A stretch of 64,000 nt of DNA, taken from Methylobacterium sp. E-065. GTDB taxonomy: Bacteria > Pseudomonadota > Alphaproteobacteria > Rhizobiales > Beijerinckiaceae. The translations under genes and the position numbers were made by a program. The notes beneath the pieces were generated by a model. That model was not told the origin of the DNA and searched no databases. It saw only the letters and a list, made by a program, of their open reading frames with translations. The stretch covers positions 1-64,000 of the forward strand of contig NZ_JAKSYD010000230.1 in NCBI RefSeq assembly GCF_022829605.1. The letters run 5' to 3'. Positions 61,309-64,000 of this stretch are shown one piece after another (the first letter of the stretch is position 1; the number at the start of each line of letters is the position of its first letter).

Positions 61309-62292
61309 ATGACCCATATCCGCACCAGCCTCCGCACCCTCCTCACCGGAGCCGCCTTGCTCCTAGCCCAGGCCCAGCCCGGGTTCGCCGCCGGCTTCGA
61401 CGGCGCGATCAAGAACAACGCCCTGGCGCTGAACGCCGCCGGGACCGTCGCCGCTGTTTCGAACAGCGAGGAGAGCGCCGTCGTCGTCTACGACGTCGCC
61501 AAGGGCACGGTGCTGCGCCGCCTCGACGGCTTCGTCACGCCGCGCAACATCGTGTTCGCGCCGGACGGCGCCCGCTTCTACGTCTCCGACAGCGGCACCG
61601 GCCGGATCACGGTCTACGAGACCGCCACCGGCAAGGAGGCCGGCGTTCTCGCCGCGGGCCCCGGCTCGTTCGGTACGGTGCTCTCGGCCGACGGAGGCAA
61701 GCTCTACGTCAACAACGAGGCCGCGAGCACGCTGACCGTGTTCGACACCAGGACCATGCTCGCCGAGGCCGTGATCCCCGGCTTCGCGCAGCCGCGCCAG
61801 GGCGTGAAGCTGTCGCCGGACGGCAAGACCGTGTTCGTGACGAACTTCCTCGGCGACAAGATCACGTTGGTCGATACCGCTACCAACAAGATCACCGGCG
61901 AGATCGCCGGGTTCGACAAGCTGCGCGCCATCTCGATCACCAAGGACGGTAAGACGCTGTTTGCCGCCAACAGCGGCCGCAATACCATCGGCGTGGTCGA
62001 TGTCGCCGCCCGTAAGGTCACCTCCGAGGTGGCAGTGGGCAAGGACCCCTACGGCGCCGCGCTGACCCCGGACGGGCGCTTCGTCTATTCGGGCAATCTC
62101 AAGGACAACTCCTTGTCGGTGATCGACACCGGCACTCTCAAGGTCGTCGCAACGGTGACCGGCCTGAACGAGCCGCGCCAGGCGATCGCGTTCTCGACCG
62201 ACAACGCCCGCGCCTACGTCCTCAACCGCGACCTCAGCGTCGCCGTGGTGGACCGGGCGAAGAACGCGGTCATCTCGACGATGAAGCCCTGA
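61309..62292 (+). CDS. Periplasmic YVTN-type beta-propeller protein
   Basis: 327 residues from ATG 61309. A Sec signal (TLLTGAALLLAQAQPGFAAG) leads to seven repeats of about 42 residues with the YVTN-like signature, for example SPDGKTVFVTNFLGDKITLV and TPDGRFVYSGNLKDNSLSVI. Such proteins act in binding or electron transfer beside periplasmic oxidoreductases and in PQQ-linked pathways. It lies between two sulfite oxidase-fold genes, so it may be an accessory of sulfite oxidation. No metal- or haem-binding site is visible. Confidence 0.82.
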   Translation: MTHIRTSLRTLLTGAALLLAQAQPGFAAGFDGAIKNNALALNAAGTVAAVSNSEESAVVVYDVAKGTVLRRLDGFVTPRNIVFAPDGARFYVSDSGTGRITVYETATGKEAGVLAAGPGSFGTVLSADGGKLYVNNEAASTLTVFDTRTMLAEAVIPGFAQPRQGVKLSPDGKTVFVTNFLGDKITLVDTATNKITGEIAGFDKLRAISITKDGKTLFAANSGRNTIGVVDVAARKVTSEVAVGKDPYGAALTPDGRFVYSGNLKDNSLSVIDTGTLKVVATVTGLNEPRQAIAFSTDNARAYVLNRDLSVAVVDRAKNAVISTMKP

Positions 62293-62299
62293 GGCGACG

Positions 62300-62330
62300 C
62301 GCGCCGGGGGCCTTATCGGTTCCCGGCGCG
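62300..62330 (+). terminator. Hairpin terminator after the beta-propeller gene
   Basis: Perfect 9-bp arms CGCGCCGGG (62300-62308) and CCCGGCGCG (62322-62330), eight bases after the stop, followed by TTCTCG. Confidence 0.7.
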
Positions 62331-62371
62331 TTCTCGTCGTCGACACGTCACGAACGCAGGACAAAGACCCC

Positions 62372-63457
62372 ATGCTCGGCCTGTTCCAGCGCAAGGACCG
62401 CCTCATCGTCCACGGCAAGGCGCCCTACAACGCCGAGCCGCCGCTCGATCGCCTGCGCGCGACCTTCATTACCGAGCAGGCCGACTTCTACGTCCGCAGC
62501 CACGGCGACATCCCGGACATCGACGCCGACAGCTACCGCCTGACCGTCGACGGGATGGTCGCGACGCCGCTCGACCTGTCCGTCGCCGACCTCAAGGCGC
62601 GGTTCGCACCCATCACCGTCACGGCAGTAATGCAATGCGCCGGCAACCGCCGGGCCGACATGCTGGCGGTGGCCCCGGTCGCCGGCGACCCGTGGGCGGC
62701 CGGCGCCATCGGCAACGCGGAATGGACCGGCGTGCGCCTCGCCGACGTGCTGCGCGCGGCCGGCCTCGACGCGGGGGGCGCACGTCACGTCGCCTTCGAG
62801 AGCCACGACCGGATCGCCCATACGGACACGCGCTTCGGCGCCTCGATCCCGCTCGCCAAGGCGCTCGCCCCCGAGACGCTGCTCGCCTTCGCGATGAACA
62901 GCGAGCCTCTCGCCCCCGAGCACGGCCATCCGTTGCGCGTGGTGGTGCCGGGCTTTGCCGGTATCCGCAGCCCGAAGTGGCTCGCCCGCATCACGGTGCA
63001 GGATCACCCCTCCGACAACCCGATGCAGGCCGACGACTACAAGCTGTTTCCGCCCGACGTGACCGCCGAGACCGCGGACCCCGCCCACGGCATCACCATC
63101 GAGGCGATGCCGCTCAACAGCGCGATCTGCGAGCCCGCCCGCGGCGCAGCGTTGAAGGCCGGCCGGCACGCGATCCGCGGCTACGCCATCGCCAGCGACC
63201 GAGCGGTCGCCCGCGTCGACGTCTCGACGGATGGCGGTCGCAGCTGGGCGCAGGCCCGGATCGACCGCGATGCGGACGCGCCCTACGCCTGGACGTTCTG
63301 GGAGATCGACTGCGAGCTGACGACCGGCGAGCACGAACTCGCGGTGCGGGCCTGGGACTCCGCCGGCCAGACCCAGCCTGCGGCGCCGGACGACACCTGG
63401 AACTACAAGGGCTACCTCAGCGCCGCCTGGCACCGGGTGCGGGTCACGGTGGCCTGA
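62372..63457 (+). CDS. Sulfite oxidase-family molybdoenzyme, cytoplasmic form
   Basis: 361 residues from ATG 62372, with no signal peptide (MLGLFQRKDRLIVHGKAPYN). The molybdopterin domain has the cysteine ligand in AVMQCAGNRRADM near 89, and FESHDRIAHTDTRFGASIPL and RVVVPGFAGIRSPKWLARIT are conserved family stretches. The Ig-like dimer domain follows and the end (DDTWNYKGYLSAAWHRVRV) is standard. It is closer in pattern to plant or animal sulfite oxidases than to SorA. It would oxidise sulfite, perhaps with oxygen or another acceptor, in the cytoplasm. Two different enzymes of the fold within 4 kb is unusual. Confidence 0.87.
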   Translation: MLGLFQRKDRLIVHGKAPYNAEPPLDRLRATFITEQADFYVRSHGDIPDIDADSYRLTVDGMVATPLDLSVADLKARFAPITVTAVMQCAGNRRADMLAVAPVAGDPWAAGAIGNAEWTGVRLADVLRAAGLDAGGARHVAFESHDRIAHTDTRFGASIPLAKALAPETLLAFAMNSEPLAPEHGHPLRVVVPGFAGIRSPKWLARITVQDHPSDNPMQADDYKLFPPDVTAETADPAHGITIEAMPLNSAICEPARGAALKAGRHAIRGYAIASDRAVARVDVSTDGGRSWAQARIDRDADAPYAWTFWEIDCELTTGEHELAVRAWDSAGQTQPAAPDDTWNYKGYLSAAWHRVRVTVA

Positions 63458-63460
63458 CCG

Positions 63461-63832
63461 TCACGCCCAGAGCAGGGCAGTGGCCGCGAGGCCCGAGATC
63501 GCGATGAGTAGGGCCGCAACCCCGACGGTGAGGATGCGCGGCATCATCGGGATCTCGGCATGGGCGAGTCGCGCTCGGATCGCCCGGTCCCGCCATGCGG
63601 CGCCGGCGAACGAAGCAAGCGCGCAGGCGATCAGCGTGAGCGACAGCACCTTCAGTGGCCAGACCGCCAGCACCTCTCGCAGGAAGCGCTGCGCGGCCAG
63701 GCCGACGCCGAGGAAGGCGAGCCCGGTGCGAAGCCACGCCACGAAGGTGCGCTCGGCTGCCAGCACCGTGCGGTCCTCGGCGAGCCTGACCCGCGGGTCG
63801 TCGGGGGGAACGGGCTTCGCAGGTTCCCTCAT
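63461..63832 (-). CDS. DUF202 (YidH-like) inner membrane protein
   Basis: 123 residues from ATG 63832, which overlaps the preceding stop as ATGA. The family start LAEDRTVLAAERTFVAWLRT then GLAFLGVGLAAQRF is exact; two more spans follow (LKVLSLTLIACALASFAGAA and VGVAALLIAISGLAATALLW). Function unknown. Its stop is four bases from that of the facing sulfite oxidase-type gene. Confidence 0.85.
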   Translation of the reverse strand: MREPAKPVPPDDPRVRLAEDRTVLAAERTFVAWLRTGLAFLGVGLAAQRFLREVLAVWPLKVLSLTLIACALASFAGAAWRDRAIRARLAHAEIPMMPRILTVGVAALLIAISGLAATALLWA

Positions 63833-64000
63833 CCGGCAGCCGCCTCCTGGATCAGGTCGAGCAGCGCGTCGGCTGCCCGACTGCGATAGCGCTCCTTGTG
63901 GCGCAGCACCCGGAAGGGCCGGCTCGGCAGGGCGAACGCCGCCCGCACCAGCGTTCCGGCCCGTAGCGCGGCGGCGACCACGGTCTCGGACAGGACGGCG
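63829..64000 (-). CDS. LysR-family regulator, C-terminal end (cut by the window edge)
   Basis: The visible 57 codons end in a LysR-type effector-binding domain pattern (VVAAALRAGTLVRAAFALPS, then RVLRHKERYRSRAADALLD). The stop overlaps the ATG of the DUF202 gene. The DNA-binding part is beyond the window. Identification rests on a short stretch. Confidence 0.55.
   Translation of the reverse strand, partial: AVLSETVVAAALRAGTLVRAAFALPSRPFRVLRHKERYRSRAADALLDLIQEAAAG

Noticed and set aside
1..64000. CRISPR arrays, rRNA genes or a replication origin
   Set aside because: No regular spaced direct repeats, no rRNA-like stretches and no iteron or DnaA-box clusters were noticed on reading both strands.

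Overview
The window looks like part of a chromosome or large replicon of a high-GC alphaproteobacterium, most probably a Methylobacterium/Methylorubrum-type methylotroph. The main indications are a lanthanide-type XoxF methanol dehydrogenase, a GcrA-family regulator, many DUF families common in Rhizobiales, and near-uniform high-GC codon use broken only by a few foreign-looking patches. The species call is inference.

Region 1 (1-15.4 kb) looks mostly like core chromosome. It opens with a large inverted repeat built from two heads of an IS630-type element. Then come an HD-GYP protein, a DUF3429 membrane protein, a very long coiled-coil/Sel1-repeat protein (PodJ-like layout), an acyl-CoA dehydrogenase, a frame-damaged RelB/YafQ toxin-antitoxin pair, MetY, three small unknown genes, and a HerA-type ATPase coupled to a PAS-GGDEF-EAL protein.

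Region 2 (15.7-33.5 kb) is accessory DNA. A 47-nt 3' fragment of a tRNA-Gly(GCC) gene at 15694-15740 reads as an attachment-site remnant, with the element lying to its right. Inside are a PadR module with a clear palindromic operator, strings of overlapping small unknown genes on the minus strand, a tyrosine integrase, a GcrA-like gene heading a four-gene overlapping operon, an IS630-family copy with two nonsense codons and TA target duplications, an 868-residue SMC-like ATPase with a CxxC hook (RloC-like layout), an AT-rich orphan gene, and an MqsR/MqsA toxin-antitoxin pair overlapping a third coiled-coil gene.

Region 3 (33.9-49 kb) is an ion-homeostasis and resistance block. It has a CzcBA-type heavy-metal RND pump without the outer-membrane component, a MerR regulator divergent from a Zn/Cd/Pb P-type ATPase followed by LspA and a PAP2 phosphatase (the gene set of pbr lead-resistance loci), Kup, an NhaA remnant, and a CLC-type channel plus DUF190 gene behind a fluoride riboswitch. 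A candidate sRNA lies at 49.2 kb.

Region 4 (49.7-56.8 kb) holds xoxF without its usual cytochrome and solute-binding partners, a phosphoglycerate mutase-like gene, a second PAP2 gene, a second EGLE-motif membrane protein, an RpiR regulator with a palindromic site and a DUF347 membrane protein. Decayed copies of the mutase and of a SulP transporter follow. Duplicated families and remnants suggest repeated rearrangement.

Region 5 (57-64 kb) is a sulfite module: a YeiH/UPF0324 exporter, a class III nucleotide cyclase, a SorAB-type sulfite dehydrogenase with its cytochrome c, a YVTN beta-propeller protein, a second cytoplasmic sulfite-oxidase-fold enzyme, a DUF202 protein and the end of a LysR-type regulator. 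It would detoxify or respire sulfite from organosulfur use.
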